A stretch of 64,000 nucleotides of DNA from Mycolicibacterium mageritense (GCF_010727475.1 NZ_AP022567.1:3534001-3598000), one strand, 5' to 3'. Positions 27,322 to 37,300 are shown, counted from the stretch's first letter. Made by a program: numbers and translations. Notes: generated by a model not told the origin, from the letters alone.

Positions 27322-29103
27322 GTGCCGCACGTCATTGCCACCGCGGGTCACGTCGACCACGGCAAGAGCACTCTCGTGCGCGCGCTCACGGGTATCGAGC
27401 CCGACCGGTGGGCCGAAGAGCGCCGCCGCGGCCTGACGATCGACCTCGGCTTCGCGTGGACCACGCTGCCGTCGGGACAGGAGGTCGCATTCGTCGATGT
27501 GCCCGGCCACGAACGGTTTCTGGGCAACATGCTGGCCGGGCTCGGGCCCGCACCGGTGGTGTGTTTCGTGGTCGCGGCCGACGAAGGGTGGCAGGCGCAG
27601 TCGAGCGACCACCGCGACGCCATCGCGGCGCTCGGTATTCGGCACGGCCTGCTGGTGGTCAGCCGCATCGACCGGGCGCCCGACCGCGTCGACGATGTGA
27701 TCGCACAGGCCCGCGCCGAATTGGCCGAGACCGGACTGCACGACGCCCCGGCCGTCGCGGTGTCGGCTGTCGAGGGCACCGGCCTGACCGATCTGCGCGC
27801 CACACTCGACGCTGTGCTGGCAGGCGTGGCGGCGCCGTCGGTCACTACGCGGGTGCGGCTGTGGGTGGATCGGTCCTTCACGATCACGGGCGCCGGAACC
27901 GTCGTCACCGGCACCCTGGCGGCCGGCACACTGGCCGACGGTGACCGGCTCGAACTCAGTCCGCGCGGACGCGAGGTTGTCGTCCGTGGTCTGGAATCGC
28001 GCGGCGTGCCGTGTGCCACGCTCGGGCCAGTGACGCGCGCCGCGCTCAATCTGCGTGGGATTTCAGCCGATCACGTGCGACGCGGCGACGCGCTGCTCAC
28101 GCCCGGCGCGTGGGAGACCACCCGCACCATAGACGTGCTGCGGGTCAGCGGTGCGGTATTTCCCTACGTGCCAGAACAATTGACCGTGCACGTCGGCACC
28201 GCGGCGGTACCCGCCCGCGTGCGGCCCTTCGGCGACGACCACGCCCGGCTGGTGCTGGACCGCCGCCTGCCCCTCGTCCTCGGTGACCGCCTGGTGCTGC
28301 GGCATCCCGGCAGTCGGCGGGTGCTCGGCGGTGTGCAGATCCTCGACGCCGATCCGCCCGCACTGCGGCGCCGCGGCGACAGTGCGCGCCGGGCAGTTGC
28401 GCTGTCCGGTCTGGACGCCCGCGGCGACGTGCTCGTCGAGGTGGCCAGGCGGGGTGCGGTCACCGAAGACCATTTGCGCCGGTTGGGATTTCAAGTCGAT
28501 GCCGCGCCCGTCGAGGTGCGCGTGCTCGACGGCTGGTGGGTGCACGCGCCGACCTTCGAGGCGTGGCAGCAACGGCTGCGGGCCGCGGTGCAGGAACTGC
28601 ACGATCGAGATCCGCTGGCCGCCGGGCTCTCTCACGGTGCCGCCCGCGACCTGCTCGCACTGCCCGACCCGGCGCTGCTCGACGAGGTCGCCCGCGCAGC
28701 GGGACTCGAGCAGGCCGGTGGCCTGGTGCGGTTGCCCGGTGTCGCCGGCGAACTCGGCCCGGCCGAGCAGGCGGTGGCAGCGCTCGCGGACCGGCTGCGG
28801 GACAATCCCTTCCACGCACCGGAAGCCGACGATCTGACGGCTCTGCGGCTCGGCGTGCGTGAGCTCGCCGCGGCCGAACGGGCCGGCCGGCTGCTGCGGC
28901 TGCGCGACGGCGTGGTGCTGCTGCCGAACGCTCCCGCACTCGCGATGCGCGAACTGGCACGGCTGGAGCAGCCTTTCACCACGAGCCAGGCCCGGCAGGC
29001 GCTCGGCACCACGCGCCGTGTCGCGATCCCACTGCTGGAGCATCTCGACGCTCGCGGCTGGACCCGCCGCATCGACGCCGGTCACCGTGAAGTCGTGCGC
29101 TGA
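27322..29103 (+). CDS. selB: Selenocysteine-specific elongation factor SelB
   Basis: This 593-residue GTPase delivers Sec-tRNA(Sec) to UGA codons marked by SECIS. The G1 motif GHVDHGKST and G3 DVPGHE are at the N-terminus; the G4 position reads SRID instead of NKxD. EF-Tu-like domains 2 and 3 run to about residue 350. The C-terminal winged-helix region (about 380-593), which binds the SECIS loop, ends in TSQARQALGTTRRVAIPLLE and HLDARGWTRRI. The start is GTG 27322, or TTG 27316. An out-of-frame extension further upstream lies within selA and is rejected. Confidence 0.94.
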   Translation: MPHVIATAGHVDHGKSTLVRALTGIEPDRWAEERRRGLTIDLGFAWTTLPSGQEVAFVDVPGHERFLGNMLAGLGPAPVVCFVVAADEGWQAQSSDHRDAIAALGIRHGLLVVSRIDRAPDRVDDVIAQARAELAETGLHDAPAVAVSAVEGTGLTDLRATLDAVLAGVAAPSVTTRVRLWVDRSFTITGAGTVVTGTLAAGTLADGDRLELSPRGREVVVRGLESRGVPCATLGPVTRAALNLRGISADHVRRGDALLTPGAWETTRTIDVLRVSGAVFPYVPEQLTVHVGTAAVPARVRPFGDDHARLVLDRRLPLVLGDRLVLRHPGSRRVLGGVQILDADPPALRRRGDSARRAVALSGLDARGDVLVEVARRGAVTEDHLRRLGFQVDAAPVEVRVLDGWWVHAPTFEAWQQRLRAAVQELHDRDPLAAGLSHGAARDLLALPDPALLDEVARAAGLEQAGGLVRLPGVAGELGPAEQAVAALADRLRDNPFHAPEADDLTALRLGVRELAAAERAGRLLRLRDGVVLLPNAPALAMRELARLEQPFTTSQARQALGTTRRVAIPLLEHLDARGWTRRIDAGHREVVR

Positions 29104-29127
29104 GTTCCCTCGGGGCTCATTTCCACT

Positions 29128-29189
29128 CGCGAGCAGACGCGGAAGTACCCGAGTAACACGGTTACGGGGTACCGCCGCGTCTGCTCGCG
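29128..29189. terminator. 62-nt palindromic element between convergent genes (copy 1)
   Basis: CGCGAGCAGACGCGG (29128-29142) is the exact reverse complement of 29175-29189. Inside it GTACCC pairs with GGGTAC and GTAAC with GTTAC around an ACG loop, giving a nearly complete hairpin. It fills the gap between selB and the convergent UbiD gene, so a bidirectional terminator role is likely. A related element lies at 39030-39089. Confidence 0.65.
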
Positions 29190-29191
29190 GG

Positions 29192-30820
29192 TCAGGGGCG
29201 ATGCCTCGGGTCGTAGTTGTGCACCACGGTCTCGGGCTGCGCCACGGCGAAGTCCCCGTCGGAGAACGTGTAGCGGTACCACGGTGCGTCGTCGCACCGG
29301 CCCAGTTGCGGCCGCAGGTTGCTGAACGCGCGGTAGACAGTGCGGTACGGCTGGCCGTTGAAGTGCTCCAGGATCTCCTTCCACGCCCGCGGTTTTTCGC
29401 GGATGAGATCGGCCATTGCGGAGGTCAGTTCGTCCTCCGCAAGCTCCGTCACGTCGGCGGGCGGGTCCGCCAGCATGAACACCGAGCTGCGGTCGAAGCT
29501 CGCGCGGGTGAACTGCGGCCCCATCGGGATGGTGCAGTCGAAGCCGATCTTGGACGCCGTGCCGGGCGCGACGTCGGACCCGATCTTCGGGTCGACGGTC
29601 ATGGTGTTGCCGTGCAGCATCACGGTGTCCAGGTGGGGCATGTACCGGAACGCCATCGCCAGTTGCACGGCGTTGTCGTCCCAGATGTCGATGTCCTCGT
29701 CGAACACCATCGCGATCTTCGGCAGGGCCAGCTTGGAACAGGTCAGCATGATGCCGAGGGCCTGCTTGGCATCCCCGCCGCCGTTGGGCTTGATCTTGGC
29801 GTAGGCGATGTTCGACAGGCCGCCGAGCGGGCAGCGGACCTCTTTGACGTTGATTCCCGCGAACTTCAGCGCACCGAAGATGTCGGCCTCCACCGCGGGC
29901 AGCTGCAGCATGTTGTCGGTGTACCAAGGGTGTGCGCCGCCGATCGTGGCGTGCTGAAAGATTCCGCCTCTGCGGTAGGTCATGGCCTTCACCACGGCGC
30001 GGTAGTTGTGCTTGATGCCTCCGCCGTACATGCCGCTGAACTCGCCGTACGGCCCTTCGTCGTGGGTCAGCCCCTCGGACGCCATGAGCTCGCACTCCAG
30101 CACGATCTCGGCGTTGGCGGGCACCAGCACGTCGATCGTCTCGCAGCGAACCAACCGCGCCGGGTGCCCGTAGAAACTGCCGAGCACTTCGAAATCGTCG
30201 GTGTCGGCCGGCACACCCGTCAGCGACGCCACCTTGTCGAGGATCGGCCCGCCGAGGACGATCGCGACCTCAAGGTTCTGGCCTTTCTCCTGCGCGGCAA
30301 TGGCATTGATACGTGCCCGGTGTGACGTGCACGTCATGTCGAACATCTTCTCGTTGCGCGACCGGAACATGCTGCGGTAGATGCCCCAGTCATGCACGCC
30401 CGTGTCCGGGTGCCGGCTGACCACGAGGTTGTCGTTGGTGTAGGCGTGCCCGTCGCGGTCGTGGTGCAAAAACAGCGGCAGCAGTGTGAGGTCGACGTCG
30501 TCGCCGGTCAGGATCACGTCCTTGCACGGCGCGGTGTCGACGATCTCAGGTTTGACCCGGCCCTTGGCGAGTTCGCTCATGACGAAGCCGCTCTGGCTCT
30601 TGTCGCAGCCAAGACCCCACGCGTACTGATCCTGGTTGGAGTAGGCGTTGGCGAGGAACTGGAATTCGCAGTCCTTGACGTTCTCCACCAGCACCGCCGT
30701 GAGCGGGTTGGCCTCCATCACCGCGGGCAGTTCGTCGACGCGTTTCTCTTCGGTGATACGGACCAGCAGGCCCGCCTTCTCCATCTCCTCGACGAACTCG
30801 GTCAGGCTCTGCTGCGGCAT
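29192..30820 (-). CDS. UbiD-family prenyl-FMN-dependent (de)carboxylase 1
   Basis: This 542-residue protein is similar in layout to UbiD and ferulate decarboxylase. The Glu-containing active-site loop is HDEGPYGEFSGMYGGG. A conserved Arg region SHRARINAIAAQEKGQNLEV and the C-terminal GTASKIGFDCTIP block are present. UbiD enzymes use prenylated FMN made by UbiX, and a ubiX gene lies 2.4 kb away. It follows the SRPBCC gene by 12 nt and the second UbiD gene upstream, so the three probably form one operon. The pairing of two UbiD-like subunits recalls multi-subunit aromatic (de)carboxylases. The substrate is unknown; it is not likely to be ubiquinone synthesis in a menaquinone organism. Confidence 0.85.
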   Translation of the reverse strand: MPQQSLTEFVEEMEKAGLLVRITEEKRVDELPAVMEANPLTAVLVENVKDCEFQFLANAYSNQDQYAWGLGCDKSQSGFVMSELAKGRVKPEIVDTAPCKDVILTGDDVDLTLLPLFLHHDRDGHAYTNDNLVVSRHPDTGVHDWGIYRSMFRSRNEKMFDMTCTSHRARINAIAAQEKGQNLEVAIVLGGPILDKVASLTGVPADTDDFEVLGSFYGHPARLVRCETIDVLVPANAEIVLECELMASEGLTHDEGPYGEFSGMYGGGIKHNYRAVVKAMTYRRGGIFQHATIGGAHPWYTDNMLQLPAVEADIFGALKFAGINVKEVRCPLGGLSNIAYAKIKPNGGGDAKQALGIMLTCSKLALPKIAMVFDEDIDIWDDNAVQLAMAFRYMPHLDTVMLHGNTMTVDPKIGSDVAPGTASKIGFDCTIPMGPQFTRASFDRSSVFMLADPPADVTELAEDELTSAMADLIREKPRAWKEILEHFNGQPYRTVYRAFSNLRPQLGRCDDAPWYRYTFSDGDFAVAQPETVVHNYDPRHRP

Positions 30821-30832
30821 GTCGCGTCCTGT

Positions 30833-31255
30833 TCAGTTGAAAGTGGTTGACGGGGCGCCGGTTTCGACGTACTGCTGGAGGTGGTGCAGCAATGCGCCCC
30901 AGATGGTGTTGCATTTGACGAAATTGCCGTGCGTACCCGGCCATCCGGCGTGCGTCAGCTCGACCAGGGTGCGGCCGTCCTCGGTGGGAGTGAGAACGAA
31001 CGTCGCCGTGGTGCCCACGGAGTCACCGGGCCCTTGCGTGCACTTCCACGCGACGAATGTGTTGGGCTCCGACGCTGCGATCTCCCAGTCAAATTCGGCG
31101 CGGCCGGTGAATGTGAACGCCCACGTGCTGCCGACGGCGCCCGTGCCCTCGGCGAGCGGCGTGTGCCAGGACCGGACACCGTCCAGCGTGGTCAACGCGG
31201 CGTAGACCCGTTCTGGTGGTGCCGCAATCTTGATCTCGTGGTTGATGTCAGCCAT
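30833..31255 (-). CDS. SRPBCC/AHSA1-like ligand-binding protein
   Basis: This 140-residue START-like protein begins MADINHEIKIAAPPERVYAA and carries the family pattern of a helix-grip fold (STWAFTFTGRAEFDWEIAAS, VELTHAGWPGTHGN). These proteins bind hydrophobic ligands or act as hydrolases and cyclases. The start at 31255 overlaps by 8 nt the stop of the out-of-frame UbiD2 C-terminus (31248). It sits between two UbiD genes and may bind their aromatic or polyketide-like substrate, which is inference. Confidence 0.8.
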   Translation of the reverse strand: MADINHEIKIAAPPERVYAALTTLDGVRSWHTPLAEGTGAVGSTWAFTFTGRAEFDWEIAASEPNTFVAWKCTQGPGDSVGTTATFVLTPTEDGRTLVELTHAGWPGTHGNFVKCNTIWGALLHHLQQYVETGAPSTTFN

Positions 31256-31438
31256 GGGCCGTGCCTTCCAGTTCTGGAAATTCGTACTCGCGCCAGCCGG
31301 GAATGTCTGCCACCTCGACGACCCTGCCGCCATGTTCTTCGAGCGCGGGCCCACACACGTCGCCGACTTTCTTGATCACGGTGCCGTAGGGATACGTCGC
31401 GTCGGTGCCGATCGCCGATCCGGTGCGTTGATCCTGGG
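31248..31438 (-). other. Out-of-frame C-terminal extension of UbiD 2 (frameshift)
   Basis: The -1 frame after the C-run at 31436-31438 encodes DQRTGSAIGTDATYPYG and then a further 44 residues before a TGA at 31248. This is the expected UbiD C-terminus, and it ends in an 8-nt overlap with the next gene, as coupled genes do here. The annotated frame instead gives an Arg-rich tail and stops at 31376. Adding one C to the CCC run restores a full-length protein. Confidence 0.75.
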
Positions 31439-32683
31439 CAGCGACTCGTCGGCCGTCGGATCAAGCGGTCCTCCGGGCAGGCTGTCCACGATGATCACGT
31501 CGCGCGCCGGTTGGGTGCGGAACGCCATGGCCCACTCGACCTGCTCCGAGTCGTGCACATCGATGTCGGGGTCGACCACGACAACCTGCTTGGGCCGCAG
31601 GTTGCTGCCCATCGCGGCCAGGATCACGCTGCGAGCCTCGCCTGCGAAGCGCGGCCGCATCGCGATGACCACGCGGAAATAGACGCCCCCCGACGCCGGG
31701 ATCGCCACCTTCTCGATCGTCGGGAACTGCTGGCGCATCATGTCGAAGAACGACGCCTCGAACGAGAGTTGTTTGAGGATATGGTTTTCCGTGGTGGGAC
31801 GGCCGGTCAAGAGGGCCTGGAAGTAGGCCCCGTTGCGGTGCGTGACCGCTGTCGGCCGGACCACCGGCTTCGGTGACGCCGGCGTGTAGTAGCCCGTGTA
31901 CTCGCCCAGTGGACCCTCGGTGACGGTCTGCGTGAAGTCGACTTCGAATTCGATGACGAACTCGGCGTGCGCGGGCACCGAAACGTCGTTGGTGCGGCAC
32001 TTCACCAGTTCGACGGCGGCGCCGCGCATGCCACCGACGACTTCCCAGTCGTTGGTGTCCTCGGGCACCTGAACGGGGCACGAATAGGCGATCATCGGGT
32101 CGACACCGATCACGAGCGACGCGCGAAAGGTCTTGTGACCCATCCGCCGTGCCTTGGCCTGGTTCTTGGCGAAGCGGTGGTTCGGGATGGCCATGAGCGT
32201 CATGGTCTTGTTGTCGATGATCTCGCAGCGGTAATGCCCGATGTCGGGGACACCCGTTTCGGGATCGTGGCTCACGACGAAACCGGGCGTGATGTAGCGG
32301 CCGCCGTCGTCCGGGCTGTACTTCGGCACCGGCAGCATCGAGAGGTCGATGTCGTCGCCGAGGATCACGTTCTCGTGCACAGGACCGTCGTCGACGGACA
32401 CCGGGGGAATCCGCGTCTTCAGGCGCTTCACGATGTCGTCGAACGCGTTGTCTTCGGTACACCCGTACGCCAGCAGCGCTTTGGCGCGGGAGTTGTAGAT
32501 GCCGCCGACAAGTGGGAACGGCGTGCCATTGTCGTTGAACACGATGGCGGGCCCACCGGTCGCGGCACTCTTGCGCATGGCCTTGGCAACCTCCAGTTCC
32601 AGCGCCACCGGCCGGTCGACGTCGATGAGCTGCCCTTGGTTTCGCAGCGCGGCCAGGAAAGAACGGAAGTCGTCGAAGGGCAT
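31376..32683 (-). CDS. UbiD-family (de)carboxylase 2, apparently frameshifted at the C-terminus
   Basis: As read, the protein is 435 residues, shorter than the usual 480-500 for UbiD. The N-terminal domain and active-site loop TEGPLGEYTGYYTP are intact and IAMRPRFAGEARSVILAAMG matches the family. The last residues (NAPDRRSAPTRRIPTAP) look non-homologous. The true C-terminus appears in the next frame from the C-run at 31436-31438 to 31248. This may be a sequencing error, a strain-specific lesion or programmed shifting. It is the first gene of the SRPBCC-UbiD1 operon and is divergent from the TIGR02444-ubiX pair 58 nt away. Confidence 0.8.
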   Translation of the reverse strand: MPFDDFRSFLAALRNQGQLIDVDRPVALELEVAKAMRKSAATGGPAIVFNDNGTPFPLVGGIYNSRAKALLAYGCTEDNAFDDIVKRLKTRIPPVSVDDGPVHENVILGDDIDLSMLPVPKYSPDDGGRYITPGFVVSHDPETGVPDIGHYRCEIIDNKTMTLMAIPNHRFAKNQAKARRMGHKTFRASLVIGVDPMIAYSCPVQVPEDTNDWEVVGGMRGAAVELVKCRTNDVSVPAHAEFVIEFEVDFTQTVTEGPLGEYTGYYTPASPKPVVRPTAVTHRNGAYFQALLTGRPTTENHILKQLSFEASFFDMMRQQFPTIEKVAIPASGGVYFRVVIAMRPRFAGEARSVILAAMGSNLRPKQVVVVDPDIDVHDSEQVEWAMAFRTQPARDVIIVDSLPGGPLDPTADESLPRINAPDRRSAPTRRIPTAP

Positions 32684-32741
32684 TGCTAACTATGTACTAC
32701 GACTAGGCAGGCAGGGCTACCGAACAGCACAATTGGTCACC

Positions 32742-33236
32742 GTGCGGTTACCAGATTTTGCCCTGCGGGTGCACGGGGCCGACGGGGTCGCGCAGGCGTG
32801 CGTGCTGCTGCAGGACCGGTTCGGCCTCGACGTGAACCTGCTGCTGTTCGCGGCTCGTGTCGGCACCACCGGCCGGCTGACCCCGGCCACGCTTGCGGCC
32901 GCGACCGAACGTGTCGCGCAGTGGCACGCCGAGATCGTGCGGCCCCTGCGCGGCGTGCGACGACGGCTCAAATCCGGTCCGTCGCCCGCCCCGAGCCCCG
33001 CGACCGCCGAGCTGCGCGACGAGCTCAAGGGGCTGGAGATCCGCGCCGAGCTGATCGAGCTCGACGAACTGGATGCGTTGGTTCCCGCCGCCGAGCCGGG
33101 AAACGATCCCGTCAGGGCGGTCGCCGCTGCGCTCACGCTCGTCGTACGGGCACTGTCGGACCGGCCATTTGCGGCCGACGAGGACGCGGCGCTGGCTACG
33201 ATCGCCGCAGCGGCCGTCAGAGTGGGGAGCCAGTGA
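32742..33236 (+). CDS. TIGR02444-like conserved protein
   Basis: This 164-residue protein has the pattern PDFALRVHGADGVAQACVLL followed by QDRFGLDVNLLLFAARVG, which recalls the TIGR02444/DUF2390 family of unknown function. It is mainly helical, with a charged middle (LRDELKGLEIRAELIELDEL). I chose GTG 32742; TTG 32733 is also in frame. Its stop overlaps the ubiX start (GTGA), tying it to prenyl-FMN synthesis or UbiD function. No catalytic residues can be named. Confidence 0.7.
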   Translation: MRLPDFALRVHGADGVAQACVLLQDRFGLDVNLLLFAARVGTTGRLTPATLAAATERVAQWHAEIVRPLRGVRRRLKSGPSPAPSPATAELRDELKGLEIRAELIELDELDALVPAAEPGNDPVRAVAAALTLVVRALSDRPFAADEDAALATIAAAAVRVGSQ

Positions 33237-33805
33237 AGCGACTGATCGTGGCGATCACCGGCGCGTCGGGTGCCAGTTACGGCATCCGGGCGCTGGAGCT
33301 GCTGCGTGATGTTCCCGACGTCGAAACCCATGCCATCGTGACGGCCTCGGCACACCGAACCATCGCCTACGAGACCAAGTACACCGACGAGTACGTGCGC
33401 GATCTGGCCGATCAGGTGCACAGTCCACGTGACATCGGGGCACCAGTGTCGTCGGGCTCGTTCGTCACCGCGGGCATGTTGATCGCGCCGTGCTCGGTCA
33501 AGACGCTCAGCGGTATCGCCCACTCCTACAACGAGTCTCTCGTCGTGCGCGCGGCCGATGTGTGCCTCAAGGAGCGCCGCCGCGTAGTGCTCCTGCTGCG
33601 CGAGACGCCGCTGCACGCCGGGCACATCGAGCTGATGGCACAGGCGACGCGCAACGGCGCGATCGTCATGCCGCCGGTTCCCGCGTTCTACGCACTGCCG
33701 CAGACCGTCGACGACATCGTCGACCAGACCGTGGGCCGCGCCCTGGATCTGCTCGGCGTGGTCCTGCCCGGCGTCAGGCGGTGGGACGGCAAGGGCGTCC
33801 AGTGA
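33233..33805 (+). CDS. ubiX: Flavin prenyltransferase UbiX
   Basis: This 190-residue flavoprotein transfers dimethylallyl phosphate to FMN to make the prenyl-FMN cofactor of UbiD enzymes. Family marks are RLIVAITGASGASYGIRALE, the SSGSFVTAGMLIAPCSVKTL loop and RRRVVLLLRETPLH with VMPPVPAFY near the C-terminus. It is next to two UbiD-type genes, so cofactor maker and users are clustered. The GTG start at 33233 is fixed by the 4-nt overlap with the upstream gene. Confidence 0.93.
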   Translation: MKRLIVAITGASGASYGIRALELLRDVPDVETHAIVTASAHRTIAYETKYTDEYVRDLADQVHSPRDIGAPVSSGSFVTAGMLIAPCSVKTLSGIAHSYNESLVVRAADVCLKERRRVVLLLRETPLHAGHIELMAQATRNGAIVMPPVPAFYALPQTVDDIVDQTVGRALDLLGVVLPGVRRWDGKGVQ

Positions 33806-33820
33806 CACGCGCGCGGCAGG

Positions 33821-34891
33821 CTACCGGATGTAGCTGGTTGCCGACTGCAGGTGCTTGACGGCGTCAGCAACGATCGACGGGACCAGTTCGGCACACGACG
33901 GCAGATCCTCGATGATGCCCGCGACCTGACCGGAGGCCAGCACACCGGCCTCGGTGTTGCCCTCGACAAGTCCTGCCTTGAGCAGCATCGGGGTGTTGGC
34001 CGCCATCACGACCTGCGACCAGGTGAGATCCTTGCCGTGCCGCATGGCCAGTCCGTCCTTGAGCATCGACTTCCAGGTCATACCGGACAGCTTCTTGAAT
34101 TTCTGCGCGTTGCTCACAGCCGCGGCGAAACCCCGCACCGGGGATCCGCTTTCGAGCTTCTCCACCAAGCCTGTGCGTAGCACGCGGTGCGGCATGCCGT
34201 CGACGCGCGTCGACACCACGGTGCCGTCCAGCGCCGCCTGCAGGTACCGCTGCTTGACCGCGTCGGGCACAGTGGAGTCCGACGTGAGCAGGAAGCGGGT
34301 GCCCATCGCGACACCCGCCGCGCCGTACGACAGCGCCGCGGCCAGGCCCCGCCCGTCGAAGAAGCCGCCCGCGGCGATCACCGGCATGCCGGTGTCGGCG
34401 ACCGCGTCGAGCACCGACGGCAGCAGCAGGGTGGTGGCGATCGGGCCGGTGTGGCCGCCGCCCTCGCCGCCCTGCACGATCACCGCGTCGGCGCCCCACC
34501 CGGCCACCTTCTTGGCATGCTTGGCCAGGCCGACGGAGGGGATGACTACCACGCCCGCATCTTTGAGCTTGGCGATCAGGTCGGGCTTGGGAGCCAGGGC
34601 GAAGGAGGCGACTTTGACTCCTTCGCGGATCAGGAGGTCGACGCGCTCGTTGGCGTCGCCGGCGTCGGCACGGATATTGATGCCGAAGGGTTTGTCGGTG
34701 GCGGCTTTGACCTTGGTGACGGCGGTCTGCAGTTCGTCCAGCGTCATGGTCGCCGACGCGAGGATGCCCAGACCGCCCGCGTTGGAGGTCGCCGCGACCA
34801 GGCGCGCACCGGCCACCCAGCCCATCCCGGTCTGCACGACGGGATGCTCGATGCCGACCAGTTCGGTCAGCGGAGTCGTGAGCTTGCTCAT
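33821..34891 (-). CDS. ipdC: IpdC, flavin-dependent nitronate-monooxygenase-like enzyme of steroid C/D ring catabolism
   Basis: This 356-residue protein of the NMO/2-nitropropane dioxygenase fold has TGMGWVAGARLVAATSNAGG, QGGEGGGHTGP and VIAAGGFFDGRGLAAAL as FMN-binding blocks. Gene order with ipdB, ipdA and echA20 is that of M. tuberculosis Rv3550-Rv3553, where this position is IpdC (Rv3553), required for degrading the methylhexahydroindanone propionate rings. It starts 3 nt after ipdB ends. It probably belongs to the KstR2 regulon through the operator at 37301-37316. Identity rests on synteny plus family. Confidence 0.9.
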   Translation of the reverse strand: MSKLTTPLTELVGIEHPVVQTGMGWVAGARLVAATSNAGGLGILASATMTLDELQTAVTKVKAATDKPFGINIRADAGDANERVDLLIREGVKVASFALAPKPDLIAKLKDAGVVVIPSVGLAKHAKKVAGWGADAVIVQGGEGGGHTGPIATTLLLPSVLDAVADTGMPVIAAGGFFDGRGLAAALSYGAAGVAMGTRFLLTSDSTVPDAVKQRYLQAALDGTVVSTRVDGMPHRVLRTGLVEKLESGSPVRGFAAAVSNAQKFKKLSGMTWKSMLKDGLAMRHGKDLTWSQVVMAANTPMLLKAGLVEGNTEAGVLASGQVAGIIEDLPSCAELVPSIVADAVKHLQSATSYIR

Positions 34892-34894
34892 CGG

Positions 34895-35640
34895 TCAGAC
34901 CTTGACTTCCTTGTCCCGCAGCGACTTCGGGTCGATGGTCTCGCGCAGCAGCGTGAGTTCGTCGGCCGAGGGCAGCCGCGTGGTCTCGGCGGAGTCGAGG
35001 CCGTGCACCTCGAAGCCCGTGTTGTCGGCGACCTGCTGGGCCTCGACACCCGGGTGCAGCGACACCGCGCGCATCTGGTGATCGGGTCCGTTGAAGTCGA
35101 ACACGCCCAGATTGGTCACCACGCGGTAGACGTTGACGAACCGGTACGCGGGATTGTCGGCATCGACCTTGTCCCAACCGATTCCGGACACCACGTCGAC
35201 CGATTCGCCGAACACGCGCTTCGAGTGGTTGCCCACCCAATAGCTGGTGGCATGGTTGATGGTGTTGCCCGGTGCGCCGCGGACGCCGAACATCTGCCGG
35301 GTCGGGTGCTGCAGCGGCCCGAACGCCGAGAGGTTCTGATTGCCGTAGCGGTCGATCTGGTTGGCGCCCATCACCACATGGCGCCTGCCCCACGCCAGCG
35401 TCTCGAACACCCGGCCGAACGGCATCCAGCCCTCGATCGCGGCCGCCGCACCGATGGCTGGGGTGTCGGCGATCAGCCGGGCCTCGCCGTCGGTCAGCAG
35501 GATGTCGGGGGAGAAGGTCAACCGGGCCAGCCGGGCACCGACCGACACGATCGTGGTCATCGGGCTGACCATGATCTCGCCGGCGTCGCGGAACAGCTCG
35601 GCGCAGGCGACGGCGCACACGTCGGCGCGGGTCACGGCGA

Positions 35641-35644
<4 letters not shown>
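34895..35644 (-). CDS. ipdB: IpdB, beta subunit of the steroid ring C hydrolase
   Basis: This 249-residue class I CoA-transferase-like beta subunit (MIAVTRADVCAVACAELFRD, VVMGANQIDRYGNQNLSAFG, GGAPGNTINHATSY-like RGAPGNTINHATSYWV) is used in mycobacteria as a hydrolase. With IpdA it opens the last steroid ring (COCHEA-CoA). The start at 35644 makes an ATGA overlap with ipdA, typical of an obligate heteromer. A longer frame to 35728 is rejected. Confidence 0.92.
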
Positions 35645-36515
<871 letters not shown>

Positions 36516-36519
<4 letters not shown>

Positions 36520-37271
36520 TCTTTCCCCTTGGAGGTGCCGGCGAACGCGTCGCGGTGCTCGTCGGAGACACCGGACAGGTTCAGCTCGAACGTGAAGCCC
36601 TGCTCCATGCGGTAACTGGAGTTGACCTTCTGGACGTCGATGAGGTTGAGCGCTTCCTTGGCCGCGCGGATCACGCGGGTGTCCTTGGCGGCGATGTCGC
36701 GGGCGACCCGCAGGGCGGCCTCGTCCAACTCGTCGCGCGGCACCACCTCGTGGACGGAACCGAACTGGTGCAGGGTCTCGGCGCCGACGGTCGCGGCCGT
36801 GAAGAACAGCCGCCGCATCATGTGCTGGGGCACCAGGCGGGACAGGTGCGTGGCCGCACCGAGCGCGCCGCGTTCGACCTCGGGCAGGCCGAACTTGGCG
36901 TCGTCGGAGGCGACGATCACATCCGAGTTGCCGACCAGGCCGATGCCACCGCCGACGCAGAAGCCGTTGACCGCCGCGACCACCGGCACCTCGCACTCGT
37001 AGACGGCTTTGAACGCCGCGAAGCAGCCGCGGTTTGCGTCGATGAGCGCGGTGAAACCTTCGGTGTTCTGCATCTCCTTGATGTCCACACCGGCATTGAA
37101 GCCACGGCCCTCGGCTCGCAGGATCACCACGTGGGTGCTCTTGTCGCGGCCGGCTGCCGTGACGGCGTCGGCCAGTTCGAACCAACCGGCCGAGGGGATG
37201 GCATTGACCGGCGGGTAGTTGACGGTTACCGAGACGATGCCCGGCTCGACTGTCTTGGTGGTGATCGTCAT
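36516..37271 (-). CDS. echA20: EchA20, crotonase-family steroid ring D hydrolase
   Basis: In this 251-residue crotonase the oxyanion segments RGFNAGVDIKEM and NGFCVGGGIGLVGNSDVIVA are intact. In M. tuberculosis EchA20 (Rv3550) hydrolyses ring D of the indanone CoA intermediate (HIEC-CoA). ATG 37271 is used; TTG 37274 also precedes it. It is the first gene of the echA20-ipdA-ipdB-ipdC operon and its promoter region carries a KstR2-type operator 30 nt upstream. Confidence 0.92.
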
Positions 37272-37300
37272 CAATCCACTTCCTGAAGGGGTCGCTACCT

